A stretch of 64,000 nucleotides of DNA. Source: Exiguobacterium undae DSM 14481 (GTDB lineage: Bacteria > Bacillota > Bacilli > Exiguobacteriales > Exiguobacteriaceae). The translations under genes and the position numbers were made by a program. Below the pieces are notes generated by a model, which saw only the letters and a program-made list of their open reading frames with translations, did no database searches and was not told the DNA's origin. Within the stretch, counting starts at the first letter, position 1; every line of letters begins with the position of its first letter. Location: positions 238,894 to 302,893 of the forward strand of contig NZ_KK211187.1 in assembly GCF_000620805.1 (NCBI RefSeq), written 5' to 3'. Shown here in pieces: positions 47,942 to 57,530 of this stretch.

Positions 47942-49954
47942 ATGGCTTTGAAACAAACAGCAGATATGTTGACGCTCACACCAGAAGAGCTGGATGAGCG
48001 GTATGCCTATAAAGGATCGGATTTAGGAGCGACGTTTGATGAGACGACGATACAAGTTCGGTTATGGGCACCGACAGCCGAACGTGTCGCCATTCGATTG
48101 TACCGAACATTACGAGCGAGGAAAGTCGAAGAACTCGAAATGACAGCAGATCAGCAGGGGACATTTGTCGTCACACTGGATCGAGCTGTGTATGAAGGGT
48201 ACTTCTATACGTTTCAAGCCAGCATCGCTGGACAGAAAATCGAAGCGGTGGATCCGTACGCCAAAGCCGTCGGGACGAATGGCAAGCGGGGGGCATTGAT
48301 TGATCCATCGACGATTCAACCGGAGCGTTGGATTGAAGAGCGCCCATTGTTCCACTCGTCACAAGAAGCGGTCATCTATGAATTACATGTGCGAGACGCG
48401 ACAAGCCATCCGGCGAGTGGGGTCATCGAGCGTGGAACTTTCCGCGGTCTGACGGAAGCCGGAACACGGACACCGTCTGGCGGATTGACAGGTCTTGATT
48501 ATCTGTCTGATTTAGGTGTGACGCACGTCCAGCTTCTCCCGATCTATGATTTTGGTTCGGTGAATGAAACGGCACCCCGGGATCCGGATAACTACAACTG
48601 GGGTTATGATCCGGTCAATTACTTTGCGCCGGAAGGATCATACGCGTCGAATGCCGATGATCCGACTGTACGGATTTTAGAGCTCAAAGCGTTGATTCAG
48701 GCGCTGCACGACCGGGGAATCCGTGTCGTGATGGATGTTGTCTTTAACCATGTCCATGACGCGGAAACGGCACCGCTCGGACAATTCGTGCCCGGTTATT
48801 TTTACCGCCACGAAGCAGACGGTACGCTGTCGAACGGCAGTTTTTGCGGAAATGATACGGCGTCAGAACGACTGATGATGCGTAAGTTCATTCTCGATTG
48901 TGTGACGTACTGGGCAAAAGAATACCACCTCGACGGATTCCGGTTTGATTTGATGGGGTTACACGATGTGGAGACGATGAACCAAGTTCGTCATGCGCTT
49001 GACCGGATTGATCCATCGATTTTAATCATCGGAGAAGGATGGGATCTTGATACACCCCTGCCACTCGAGGATAAAGCCAATTACTTTAATGCACCGCAAA
49101 TGCCCGGTATCGCGCACTTCAACAATGGGTTGCGGGACGGCGTCAAAGGAGACGTTCAAACGCCGACCGATCGTGGTTTCATCAGCGGAGCGTTTGAACG
49201 GACGAATGAGGTCAAACGGGGAATCGCCGGGAACGTTTCATCGCAAGGATTTGCGGATGAGCCAAATCAGGTCGTCTCTTATGTCGAAGCACATGACGAT
49301 TTAACGATCTGGGATAAGTTATCCGTGTCGCGTCCGGAAGATACGGATGAAATCCGCCGGAAACGGCAAATGCTTGCGAATGCCATCATTTTGACCGGGC
49401 AGGGCATTCCCTTCTTACATGCGGGACAAGAATTCTTCCGGACGAAAGATGGGATTCGTGACAGTTTTAACGCAGGTGAAGTCGTGAATCAACTGGATTA
49501 CGAACGGGCTGACGAGTTCCGTTACAGCGTTGAATATGTCAAAGGATTGATTGCGTTACGTCGTCAATATCCGATGTTCCGCCTCGAAAACACGGCGATG
49601 ATCCGGAAGCACCTTCGTTTTCTGGAAGAAGGAGAAGGCATCATTGCGTATGAACTGAAGCGGACGTATGAAGGATATGTCGAACGGCAACGTGTGTATC
49701 ACAACGCGACAGAGCACGATGTGACAATCGAGTTACCGAGCGGTGAGTTTGAAGTTCTCGTTGAAGAAGGGGCAGTAAAAATTCACGCACCCCGTCTTCA
49801 CGAAGAAAAAGTAATCGTCGTCAAGGCCTTATCGACGACTGTGATTGCAGAGCGTAAGGCAGACTATAAAAAGTACGCGGTAGCAGGTGGAGCCGCATTG
49901 ACGATTCTTGGTTTGTTATACGCAGCGAGCAAACGACGCAATAAAAACAAATAA
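47942..49954 (+). CDS. amyX: Type I pullulanase with C-terminal hydrophobic tail
   Basis: A 670-residue GH13 debranching enzyme that cuts alpha-1,6 links in pullulan, glycogen or starch. A CBM48 domain is at about 25-120. The pullulanase signature YNWGYDPVNYFAPEGSYAS lies at 218-236. The catalytic triad is Asp336 (GFRFDLMG), Glu365 (IIGEGWD) and Asp452 (EAHDDLT). There is no signal peptide. The odd part is the end: a hydrophobic segment (about 645-662) and basic tail RRNKNK. This looks like a membrane or sorting tail, but no LPXTG is present. ATG 47942 and TTG 47948 are both possible starts. Confidence 0.92.
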   Translation: MALKQTADMLTLTPEELDERYAYKGSDLGATFDETTIQVRLWAPTAERVAIRLYRTLRARKVEELEMTADQQGTFVVTLDRAVYEGYFYTFQASIAGQKIEAVDPYAKAVGTNGKRGALIDPSTIQPERWIEERPLFHSSQEAVIYELHVRDATSHPASGVIERGTFRGLTEAGTRTPSGGLTGLDYLSDLGVTHVQLLPIYDFGSVNETAPRDPDNYNWGYDPVNYFAPEGSYASNADDPTVRILELKALIQALHDRGIRVVMDVVFNHVHDAETAPLGQFVPGYFYRHEADGTLSNGSFCGNDTASERLMMRKFILDCVTYWAKEYHLDGFRFDLMGLHDVETMNQVRHALDRIDPSILIIGEGWDLDTPLPLEDKANYFNAPQMPGIAHFNNGLRDGVKGDVQTPTDRGFISGAFERTNEVKRGIAGNVSSQGFADEPNQVVSYVEAHDDLTIWDKLSVSRPEDTDEIRRKRQMLANAIILTGQGIPFLHAGQEFFRTKDGIRDSFNAGEVVNQLDYERADEFRYSVEYVKGLIALRRQYPMFRLENTAMIRKHLRFLEEGEGIIAYELKRTYEGYVERQRVYHNATEHDVTIELPSGEFEVLVEEGAVKIHAPRLHEEKVIVVKALSTTVIAERKADYKKYAVAGGAALTILGLLYAASKRRNKNK

Positions 49955-49995
49955 TGATGGTTTAGTGTTTCTTTTAAACGAGGCGTAGTTGGAGA

Positions 49996-50029
49996 AATCG
50001 GAGTTCACGAACGTGGACTTCGATTTTTT
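49996..50029 (+). terminator. Terminator after pullulanase, copy 1 of a repeated hairpin
   Basis: Arms AATCGGAGTTCAC and GTGGACTTCGATT (two G-U pairs) around GAAC, with T6. Both 13-base arms recur exactly, with a different loop, at 63382-63417. Confidence 0.82.
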
Positions 50030-50185
50030 GGTGTGGACATACATGGAATTCATCCGGATGACAGTCCTGTTGCGGTGTCATCAGAATGACTTAATGATTT
50101 TGAGCCTTTTCTGTTTTAATTCAAACCTTTCGGGAACATACTATAAGTAGTATTTAGAGTGCTGGTTTTTGAGAGGATGTAATCT

Positions 50186-50668
50186 ATGTTTGGCTTCAAC
50201 GATATTTGGAAATTTTTCTTTTCGTTCTTTTTGCTGTTACCGATTGTGACGTTAATTCACGAAATGGGTCATTACTTTTTTGCCCGTCTGTTCGGCGGCA
50301 ATATGGAGATCAATATCGGATCCGGCAAGTCTTTGTTGCGGGTGGGACCGATTCGGTTAAACCGTGTTTATTTTTGGGACGGCTGGTGTCAGTATGAGGC
50401 GCTGCGTTACGAAAATAAATTTACGAACATCATGGTTTATGCTGGCGGCGCGATTTTCAATCTGGCGAGTATTCTGATTGTAAACGGTTTGATTTACGCC
50501 GGGCTGTTCGAGACGTCGATCTTTACGTACCAATTTGCGTACTTCTCGTTTTATTTCATCTTTTTCTCATTGTTCCCGATTGACCATCCGAATGGTTATC
50601 CGAGCGACGGGAAAGCGATCGTCAATGTGTTCCGTTACGGAAAGTCCAAATACAATCCGCAGGCTTAA
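50186..50668 (+). CDS. Small site-2 protease-like (M50) membrane protein
   Basis: A 160-residue protein with three or four TM helices. The zinc motif HEMGH (His25, Glu26, His29) lies in the first helix, and a second metal-ligand motif YPSDGKA (Asp141) lies near the C-terminus, in place of the usual NPDG/LDGG. This is a minimal M50 architecture without PDZ or CBS domains. It may cleave membrane-bound substrates or be a metal-binding relative. It is alone, in a 230-base gap after the pullulanase that holds a terminator but no other gene. Confidence 0.72.
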   Translation: MFGFNDIWKFFFSFFLLLPIVTLIHEMGHYFFARLFGGNMEINIGSGKSLLRVGPIRLNRVYFWDGWCQYEALRYENKFTNIMVYAGGAIFNLASILIVNGLIYAGLFETSIFTYQFAYFSFYFIFFSLFPIDHPNGYPSDGKAIVNVFRYGKSKYNPQA

Positions 50669-50697
50669 GACATCGGGTCGGTTGGATGAAACGAATG

Positions 50698-50743
50698 AAT
50701 GCCCTTCTTTTAGCGAACAGCGCATAAGAGAAGGGCATTTTGA
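50698..50743. terminator. Bidirectional terminator M50-like gene / yycC
   Basis: AATGCCCTTCT and AGAAGGGCATT form the stem, with a T-rich tail on each strand. Confidence 0.82.
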
Positions 50744-50749
50744 AAAGAA

Positions 50750-50926
50750 TTAATCTGATGACGGCGGCGTGTCATCTTTTGATGCAGCATCCGACTGTTC
50801 ACTTTCAAGCTCAACCAGTTTTTGAATCAAAATGTGTCGCGGCATGTGCATCAATTGTTCGAGCGGCACATTGAGACGTTTCGAAAGTTCAACAGCTGTT
50901 TCTGCTGACAGTTGTAGGGGTTTCAT
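50750..50926 (-). CDS. yycC: YycC-like small protein
   Basis: A 58-residue protein: MKPLQLSAETAVELSKRLNV begins a helical domain that continues PLEQLMHMPRHILIQKLVEL, then an acidic tail ends SSD. The N-terminal half closely resembles B. subtilis YycC, a small protein of unknown function. GGAGG lies about 10 bases before the ATG. Its own bidirectional terminator follows. The pattern of conserved helix, good ribosome site and terminator makes it a real gene despite its size. Confidence 0.82.
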   Translation of the reverse strand: MKPLQLSAETAVELSKRLNVPLEQLMHMPRHILIQKLVELESEQSDAASKDDTPPSSD

Positions 50927-51035
50927 CGTAAATATTCCTCCTTTTCGTATAACTTCAGTATACAGGAGGTGCTCGCAGAGCGCATCGACAGTAGCTAGAA
51001 ACAGAGAAGGTTGATACCGTAGGAAGTAGGAAGTG

Positions 51036-51836
51036 ATGCGTATGTATAAACCAGCTGCTGAGCTGTTGCTCCATGAGTCTGTATCTCTTTTTGACCGGTT
51101 CGGTGATGATCTGATTTTATATCGGGATCAGTACGGATTTACAAAGTGTGACGCAGACTTAAGAATACGATGGGAAACAGCGTGTGCATATGTTCCGTTC
51201 ACCTGGTATTTTGAACCAGAAGGACATCGGGTATTCATCGTTTTTAACGAAACATCGACCTTTGGTTTGTTGGATTTAGAAGACGGACGTCTTCAATATA
51301 TGAAACGGCCGGCACTCTTTTCGGATGCTTGGTTCAGTAATCTGTATTATTGGCAGGGTGAAGAAATTTTTATGTATTCAGCCGAAACGGATGTTGTCCG
51401 TTATTGTTTTGAAACCGAGCAAGGAACATTTTCAGACTATGCCGAAGCCCCTTTATTTGGACGTCTCATTGAACGCGGGTACGATCCGGAGTTCGCATTT
51501 GAACGTTTGATTGCTCCGGCAACAATCATTTCGTATGATATGATCCAAACACGTTATGTGATTTGGGACGCTATGACCGAGGCGGAAAACGTCATTCCTT
51601 TCTCGGAGTATGAAGAATATCTGCTTGTAGATCGCCATCAGAATCTATTTTCGATTACCGATGCGACACGCTTTTATTTATATGAAGAAGATAAATTGAA
51701 GTTTAAGTTTGATGGTTGTCAGTCCTCCGTTTTACTTAAGACGGTATTGTTGGACGGAGCGGCACAACGTCTTGCCATCGTTTCAACCTCTTCCAATTTC
51801 GGCACGACGTGGCTGCAGATTTTTCAAAAGACGTAA
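51036..51836 (+). CDS. Hypothetical protein, possible beta-propeller
   Basis: A 266-residue soluble protein I do not recognise. It is rich in aromatic residues and repeated strand-turn-strand units (GDDLILYRDQYGFTKCDADL, GHRVFIVFNETSTFGLLDLE, EYLLVDRHQNLFSITDATRF), which suggests a small beta-propeller. No signal peptide. ATG 51036 and ATG 51042 are both close to AGGAAGTAGG; the start is uncertain by two codons. It ends at its own terminator just before the MMPL gene. Confidence 0.65.
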   Translation: MRMYKPAAELLLHESVSLFDRFGDDLILYRDQYGFTKCDADLRIRWETACAYVPFTWYFEPEGHRVFIVFNETSTFGLLDLEDGRLQYMKRPALFSDAWFSNLYYWQGEEIFMYSAETDVVRYCFETEQGTFSDYAEAPLFGRLIERGYDPEFAFERLIAPATIISYDMIQTRYVIWDAMTEAENVIPFSEYEEYLLVDRHQNLFSITDATRFYLYEEDKLKFKFDGCQSSVLLKTVLLDGAAQRLAIVSTSSNFGTTWLQIFQKT

Positions 51837-51837
51837 G

Positions 51838-51875
51838 CACATCCTTTGTCCTATCAGGCGAAGGATGTGTTTCTT
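51838..51875 (+). terminator. Terminator before the MMPL transporter
   Basis: CACATCCTT and AAGGATGTG with a TTTCTT tail. The MMPL ribosome site lies only about 15 bases later. Confidence 0.75.
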
Positions 51876-51900
51876 GTATACGAAAAGAGGGGGATGACAG

Positions 51901-54009
51901 ATGGAACGATTTGGTCAGTACGTAGTCCGGTTTCGAAAAACCATCAGTTTGCTGTGGTTGATTCTTTTGATTGTCCTTGGTTATTTTGCGGTGCAGCTTC
52001 CGGATCAATTAAAAGGGAACGGCTTCACCCGGGACGGCGAGTTTCAGCAGGTCGAACGGATCTTGGAACAAGAATTTACGCAGGATCCGCATCAAATCAT
52101 CGTCTTGTTTGAAGGGGATGACGAGATCATCGAACAAGAGATGAACCGTCATGTCACCGCGTTTCGGACGATTGAGGGAGTCGGACAAGTCGTCGGGAAT
52201 AAGGAAAATCCGGAAGCTTTGAAGGACGGTAAGGGGTACGTGTCGGTCGGGATACCCGACATCGAACCGTCTTGGGTGAAGGCGGTTCAAGACAAACTCG
52301 ATCCGCAGGACGGCAGTACGATTCGATTGACGGGTGAGCCGTTGATCGTCGACGACTTGAATACAGCATCGAAAAACGATTTGGTACGGGCCGAGTTGAT
52401 TGGTGTGCCGGCCGCCATGCTCGTGTTACTCCTCGTCTTCGGCACACCTCTTGCTGCCGTCCTACCGCTCATCATGGGACTCGTGACCTTCATTTTCGGG
52501 GCAGGGACCTTGTATTTCATTGCGGGTCAACAAGAGTTATCGATTTTTGTCTTGAATGCCGTCGCGATGATTTCACTGGCACTCGGTATTGATTTTTCTT
52601 TGCTGTACGTCAATCGTTTTCGGGAAGAACGGACAGCCGGACGGTCGATTACAGCAGCGGCTGAAGTGTCCGTCGCAACAGCCGGACGATCGATTTTATT
52701 CTCCGGGATTTGTGTGTTCGTCGGGTTAGCCGGACTGCTCGTAATTGACGTCGACGTCTTTCAAGCAGTCGCCATCGGCACGTTGGTATCAGTGCTCGGA
52801 GCAGTCATCAGCGCCGTCACGTTACTGCCGGCTTTGCTTGCACTGCTGGGTTCCGGGCTGGAAAAAGGCCGGATTTTTAAAGCCGACTCGGAGCAGGGCG
52901 AAGTCCGATGGCGCAAGCTGGCGCGTTTCGTCATGAAGCGTCCCGTTGCGATCACGTTATTTTCTTTACTGTTGCTGTTGCCGTGCTTAATTCCGCTGCG
53001 CGATCTGGAACTGAACATTCCGCAAGCGAGCGCCTTACCGGAAGACTATGAATCACGTCTGGCATTTGAAGCATGGGAAAAAACCTTTGGGGATGATGGC
53101 ACGGATGCCGTCGTTTTACTGAAAGCTGATTTTCAGACAGAACAGGGGCTGGAGCAACTCGAGGCACTGACGACACGCCTCGAAGCGGACGAAGGCGTCC
53201 GGGGAGTAGTTTCCGCAAGCTCGCTCGCTGAAGCGAACGGACTCGAGGTCACGCAGGTCGCAGCAACGGAGCAGGGGAAACAACAACTGGCCTCCTTGAT
53301 TGCGTTTGAGAACGGGATTGCCCGGGTGAATGTGAATTTAACGGGAGATCCCGGCGATAAGGCGTCACAAGAATGGGTCCGTGAAATTCGGGAGCAAGGG
53401 TACCAAGTCGGAGGACCGGCTGCGTTTAACCAGGAAATCTACGATGAAATTTATTCGAAGATGCCGCTTGCTTTGGGACTCGTCCTGCTTGCGACATTCA
53501 TCATTTTATTGTTTGCCTTCCGATCCATTCTGATTCCGATCAAAGCCATCTTGATGAACCTGCTCAGCCTTGGCGCAACCTTTGGTTTACTCGTCATCTT
53601 GTTTGAATCGGGCTGGGTTTTCCCGGCAGAGACGATCGGGATTTTGACACCGGTCTTCATCTTTTCACTTGTGTTTGGGCTGTCGATGGATTACGAAGTA
53701 TTCCTTGTTTCACGGATGGAAGAGTACTACGAGGAAACAGGCGACAATGATATTGCGACAGAGATGGGTCTTGCGAAGACCAGTAAAATCATTACATCGG
53801 CCGCCTTGATCATGATCGTCGTCACGGGTGCCTTTGCCTTCACCGGGGTGAGCCCGATCAAGCAGCTGGGCGTCGGGATTGCCTTGGCGATTTTCATTGA
53901 TGCGACCATCATTCGGATGTTTTTAGTCCCGGCACTGATGAAGCTGTTTGGACACTGGAACTGGTGGTGGCCGGGCGGACGGACAAAACGAAAAATCAAA
54001 GTCCATTAA
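51901..54009 (+). CDS. MMPL-family RND transporter (YdfJ-like)
   Basis: A 702-residue membrane transporter of the MMPL type. TM1 at about 16-32, an external domain, a TM2-6 block (about 165-310), TM7 (about 355), a second external domain, and a final TM block (about 520-690). The proton-relay acidic residues are in LALGIDFSLLYVNRFREER and the second-half LSMDYEVFLVSRMEEYYEE. MMPL proteins export lipids, peptides or drugs using proton force. No regulator adjoins it. Cargo unknown. Confidence 0.9.
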   Translation: MERFGQYVVRFRKTISLLWLILLIVLGYFAVQLPDQLKGNGFTRDGEFQQVERILEQEFTQDPHQIIVLFEGDDEIIEQEMNRHVTAFRTIEGVGQVVGNKENPEALKDGKGYVSVGIPDIEPSWVKAVQDKLDPQDGSTIRLTGEPLIVDDLNTASKNDLVRAELIGVPAAMLVLLLVFGTPLAAVLPLIMGLVTFIFGAGTLYFIAGQQELSIFVLNAVAMISLALGIDFSLLYVNRFREERTAGRSITAAAEVSVATAGRSILFSGICVFVGLAGLLVIDVDVFQAVAIGTLVSVLGAVISAVTLLPALLALLGSGLEKGRIFKADSEQGEVRWRKLARFVMKRPVAITLFSLLLLLPCLIPLRDLELNIPQASALPEDYESRLAFEAWEKTFGDDGTDAVVLLKADFQTEQGLEQLEALTTRLEADEGVRGVVSASSLAEANGLEVTQVAATEQGKQQLASLIAFENGIARVNVNLTGDPGDKASQEWVREIREQGYQVGGPAAFNQEIYDEIYSKMPLALGLVLLATFIILLFAFRSILIPIKAILMNLLSLGATFGLLVILFESGWVFPAETIGILTPVFIFSLVFGLSMDYEVFLVSRMEEYYEETGDNDIATEMGLAKTSKIITSAALIMIVVTGAFAFTGVSPIKQLGVGIALAIFIDATIIRMFLVPALMKLFGHWNWWWPGGRTKRKIKVH

Positions 54010-54109
54010 GCGGACCGAACATCGGCTAGGCACATCATTGGTCATTTGACGGAACACGGGCGTATACTGACGATATTCAAGTTAAGATTTCAGAGGAGGA
54101 TATGCTTCA

Positions 54110-55225
54110 ATGGCTAATGAAAAGATGTTTGATACGTTTACACTTCCAAACGGAGTAATATTAAAAAACCGGATTATGATGGCGCCGATGACAAACTACG
54201 CGGCAGAAGAAAACGGTGAAGTGTCGGAAGCGGAACTTGCTTATTACGCAGAACGCTCGGGTGGGGTTGGTGCAGTCATCACAGCCTGTGCCAACGTCAC
54301 AGCTGACGGGCAAGGATTCCCGAATGAGTTCGGAGCAGAGCGCGACGAATTGGTACCAAGCTTAAAACGTCTTGCAACAACGATTCAAGATCAAGGCGCA
54401 AAAGCAATTCTGCAGATTTTCCACGCGGGTCGTATGGCGCCGCCGGAACTCGTCGGCGGACAAACTGTCAGTGCGAGCGCAGTGGCTCCGGAACGTGAAG
54501 GTGCAATGACACCACGTGCCCTCGAGGCAGAAGAAGTGGACGCAATCATCGAAGCGTTTGGTCAAGCAACACGCCGTGCGATGGAAGCTGGATTTGATGG
54601 AGTAGAGATTCACGGTGCGAACACGTACTTAATTCAACAGTTCGTCTCGCCACACTCAAACCGTCGCGATGATAAATGGGGCGGCAGTCTCGAAAAACGT
54701 CTTGCGTTCCCGCTTGCGGTCGTTGATGCGGTCGAAGCAGTCGCAAAACAAGACCCGTCGTTCATCGTCGGTTACCGCTTCTCACCGGAAGAAGTCGAAA
54801 ACCCGGGAATCACTCTCGATGATACGATGCAACTCGTCGACGCTCTTGCGAAAAAAGACCTCGACTACTTGCACGTTTCCGTCATGGACTTCTTTGCAGG
54901 ATCGATTCGTGATCAAAACGAAACACGTTCGCCGATCAGTTTGGTGCAAGAACGTGTTGGACAACATGTTCCGGTCATCGGTGTCGGATCACTCCACACA
55001 CCGGAAGAAGTCGAGCGTTCGCTTGAAGTGGTTCCACTCGTCGCGCTTGGTCGTGAACTGATCATGGAACCAAAATGGGTCGAAAAAGTCGAAGCAGGCG
55101 ACACGGCTTCGATTCGGACTGAACTTGATCCGTCGGCACAAGCAGAACTTGTTGTACCGGATGCTTTATGGCAAGGAATCACAAGCCGTCCGGGCTGGTT
55201 CCCAATCAAACAAACAACGAAATAA
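54110..55225 (+). CDS. Old Yellow Enzyme-family NADH:flavin oxidoreductase
   Basis: A 371-residue FMN enzyme with a TIM-barrel. It has KNRIMMAPMTNYAAEENGEV (FMN loop), ILQIFHAGRMAPPELVGG, DGVEIHGANTYLIQQFVSPH (catalytic His/Asn pair) and SNRRDDKWGGSLEKR, with phosphate-binding VGSLHTPEEVE near 290. OYE proteins reduce activated alkenes such as quinones, enones or nitro compounds with NAD(P)H. The physiological substrate is unknown. AGAGGAGG before the ATG and biased codon use suggest strong expression. Confidence 0.93.
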   Translation: MANEKMFDTFTLPNGVILKNRIMMAPMTNYAAEENGEVSEAELAYYAERSGGVGAVITACANVTADGQGFPNEFGAERDELVPSLKRLATTIQDQGAKAILQIFHAGRMAPPELVGGQTVSASAVAPEREGAMTPRALEAEEVDAIIEAFGQATRRAMEAGFDGVEIHGANTYLIQQFVSPHSNRRDDKWGGSLEKRLAFPLAVVDAVEAVAKQDPSFIVGYRFSPEEVENPGITLDDTMQLVDALAKKDLDYLHVSVMDFFAGSIRDQNETRSPISLVQERVGQHVPVIGVGSLHTPEEVERSLEVVPLVALGRELIMEPKWVEKVEAGDTASIRTELDPSAQAELVVPDALWQGITSRPGWFPIKQTTK

Positions 55226-55240
55226 GCAACAAACAGATAG

Positions 55241-55277
55241 AAAAGGAGCGGCTCAGAATATGAGCCGCTCCTTTTTC
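55241..55277. terminator. Bidirectional terminator OYE gene / exonuclease
   Basis: AAAAGGAGCGGCTCA and TGAGCCGCTCCTTTT form a perfect 15-bp stem around GAATA. Confidence 0.9.
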
Positions 55278-55289
55278 AGATGAAGAGAA

Positions 55290-55862
55290 TTAATAAGCAA
55301 CTTCACCCATCCGGACACCACAAAAACGGTGCAGTTCGACCGGATGTTCGATGTTCGTCCGGTCCAACATATCCTGCAGCAACAAGGCACAGATATAGGC
55401 ATCTTCTTTCGCATCGTGGTGTTTAAAGGAAACCCCCAAAAATTCTGCCATCGTATTTAACTTATGGTTCGGCAACCAGGGGTAGAGTTTCCGTGACAAC
55501 TTGACCGTACAGCCATACTGAAAAGACGGCATTTGATACAAATCATATTTTTGAATCGCTTTTTGAAGTGCCCCCATATCGAAAGAAGCGTTGTGGGCGA
55601 CAATGAGTTCCGCGTTTTCAATCAGCTCGAATAAACCGTGTGTTGCCATCGCTTCGGGTAGCGCCGGCGCATCCCAGACGTCGCTCGGACGAATGCCGTG
55701 GACACGAATGTTGCCGGCATCAAAGTCTTCCTCCGGATTGATTAAAACTTGTTGGCTTGTAATGACTTTCCCTTCGGATAAAACCGACCATCCGAAGGCA
55801 CAAATGCTGCGACTGTTCCGGTTGGCCGTTTCAAAATCAATTGCCAGTGTGTAAGGTGACAT
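55290..55862 (-). CDS. DEDDh 3'-5' exonuclease (DnaQ-like)
   Basis: A 190-residue nuclease of the DNA polymerase III epsilon type. ExoI is LAIDFETANRN, ExoII is IVAHNASFDMGAL, and ExoIII with the catalytic His is KHHDAKEDAYICALL, so all five DEDDh residues are present. It stands alone as a stand-alone exonuclease, not fused to polymerase or helicase, and probably helps in repair or nucleotide turnover. Convergent with the OYE gene. Confidence 0.92.
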   Translation of the reverse strand: MSPYTLAIDFETANRNSRSICAFGWSVLSEGKVITSQQVLINPEEDFDAGNIRVHGIRPSDVWDAPALPEAMATHGLFELIENAELIVAHNASFDMGALQKAIQKYDLYQMPSFQYGCTVKLSRKLYPWLPNHKLNTMAEFLGVSFKHHDAKEDAYICALLLQDMLDRTNIEHPVELHRFCGVRMGEVAY

Positions 55863-55930
55863 ATCAGCACTCCTTTTTTAACAGCATACCGTATTTTGAT
55901 TTAGAATGCATGTTCGTCTTTTCTTTTCGT

Positions 55931-55965
55931 GAAAAAAGCCCGTCTGCCGAGCGGCAGGACGGACT
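55931..55965 (-). terminator. Terminator of the MATE gene
   Basis: On the minus strand CCGTCCTGCCG...CGGCAGACGG stem followed by GCTTTTTTC. Confidence 0.75.
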
Positions 55966-55970
55966 GTCGG

Positions 55971-57362
55971 TTATTTGGCCTGTGCGGCTTTTGTTTCCGG
56001 TTCGGCGTACTCATTTGGTTTAAAGAGCATGATCCGGTCCCGGTAGGCAAAGACGATGGCTGTCAAGACGGCCATCAAATCGGCGATCGGAAAGGCGAAC
56101 CAGACCCCCTGGACTCCGAAGAAGACCGGCAAAATCAGGACGAGCGGAATCGTATACAACGTTTGTCGGGACAAAGACAGGAACAAGGCGATCCGTGCCT
56201 TTGCCAGTGATTGATACATCCCGTTGATGATCATCTGAATACCGTAGACAAATGAGATCGCAAACAGAATCCGCATCGCCGTGGAACCATCATCCAGTAA
56301 AGTGGCGTCTTCGGTAAACATCCCGACCCAGAAACGAGGGAACAGTTGAATCAACAGCCAGAGCGTGATCGATAACGTCAAACCATAACGAATCGCCAGT
56401 TTGATGGCTTGCGACATCCGGTCAAACTGTTTTGAACCGAAATTATAGCCGACAATCGGTTGCATCCCTTGGACGATTCCCATGATTGGCATCCCGACGA
56501 GCGCCATGAATTTGTTGATGACAGCAAATGTCGCCAGTTCCGTCGTCCCGCCGTACCGAACGAGCATGTGGTTGACGGTAATGAACAAAACGGATTGCGA
56601 GACTTGCATAATGAAGGAGGAAGATCCGATTTGTCCCATCCGGACAACGAGTTTCGGATCAAAACGGAACGCTTCCCGATTAAGTACTAAACTCGTTTTT
56701 TTGGCTTTCGTAAAAAAGAACCGGAAAATCAGGATTGAACCGACGATTTGAGCGACGACCGTTCCGAGTGCCGCTCCTTGAATTCCCCAGTCGAGTCCGA
56801 AAATGAACAATGGGGTTAAGACAATGTTGATTGCGACCGTCGTCAGCATGACACGCATCTGGTAGCTTGCACGGCCTTCCGCCCGCAACATGGCGCTTGA
56901 GGCCATTGTCAGCATGAAGAACGGGGAACCGAGCAGCAGGACACGTAAGAAATCAATACTGTACGGCATGATTTCCGGTGTCGCCCCGAACACACGCAAC
57001 AACGGTTCAACAAAGATGAACGCTGCCACGATCGCAAGCATACTGACGACGAAGACGACCATTAAAACATTCGCATACGCCCGGCTGGCCCCGTCAAGGT
57101 TTTTCTGACCGAGCCGTTGGGAAGCAATCGCTGCCCCGCCGATCCCAACGGAGTTGGAGATTGCCATCAAGACGAGCTGGACGGGAAACGCAATTCCGAC
57201 GGCAGCAACAGCCGCCGTCCCGATGCCTTGCGCAACAAAAATCGTGTCGACGATATTGTAAAGCGCAGTCACGAGCATACCGATCATTGCCGGAAGCGAC
57301 AGACCGATCAGGAGTTTATTGATGGGTGCTTCTCCCAACCGAGCCGTATTTTTATTCATCAT
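55971..57362 (-). CDS. MATE-family multidrug efflux transporter
   Basis: A 463-residue transporter with 12 TM helices in two six-helix halves. The NorM/MepA features are MLVTALYNIVDTIFVAQGIG in TM1-2 and, in the second half, MGIVQGMQPIVGYNFGSKQF. It exchanges drugs or cations for Na+ or H+. The N-terminal cytoplasmic stretch is short. The in-frame MM start gives two choices one codon apart. It is not linked to a regulator gene; substrate unknown. Confidence 0.92.
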   Translation of the reverse strand: MMNKNTARLGEAPINKLLIGLSLPAMIGMLVTALYNIVDTIFVAQGIGTAAVAAVGIAFPVQLVLMAISNSVGIGGAAIASQRLGQKNLDGASRAYANVLMVVFVVSMLAIVAAFIFVEPLLRVFGATPEIMPYSIDFLRVLLLGSPFFMLTMASSAMLRAEGRASYQMRVMLTTVAINIVLTPLFIFGLDWGIQGAALGTVVAQIVGSILIFRFFFTKAKKTSLVLNREAFRFDPKLVVRMGQIGSSSFIMQVSQSVLFITVNHMLVRYGGTTELATFAVINKFMALVGMPIMGIVQGMQPIVGYNFGSKQFDRMSQAIKLAIRYGLTLSITLWLLIQLFPRFWVGMFTEDATLLDDGSTAMRILFAISFVYGIQMIINGMYQSLAKARIALFLSLSRQTLYTIPLVLILPVFFGVQGVWFAFPIADLMAVLTAIVFAYRDRIMLFKPNEYAEPETKAAQAK

Positions 57363-57480
57363 CAGGAGAGCCTCCTTTTTTTAAAAACAGGTGGATTGAT
57401 TTTCATTCAGATTAGTCGCTTCTCCGGACGGATGCAAGCAATCCATCCAGGCAATGTGCAAAATGAGATATTCTCATCAC

Positions 57481-57519
57481 AAAAGGCATCCCGCAGGTGA
57501 ACAGCGGAATGCCTTTTTT
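57481..57519 (-). terminator. Terminator of the site-2 protease gene
   Basis: AAAAGGCAT-CCGC and GCGG-ATGCCTTTT stem flanked by A and T runs, between two genes of the same strand. Confidence 0.78.
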
Positions 57520-57530
57520 CTGTTTATGGG

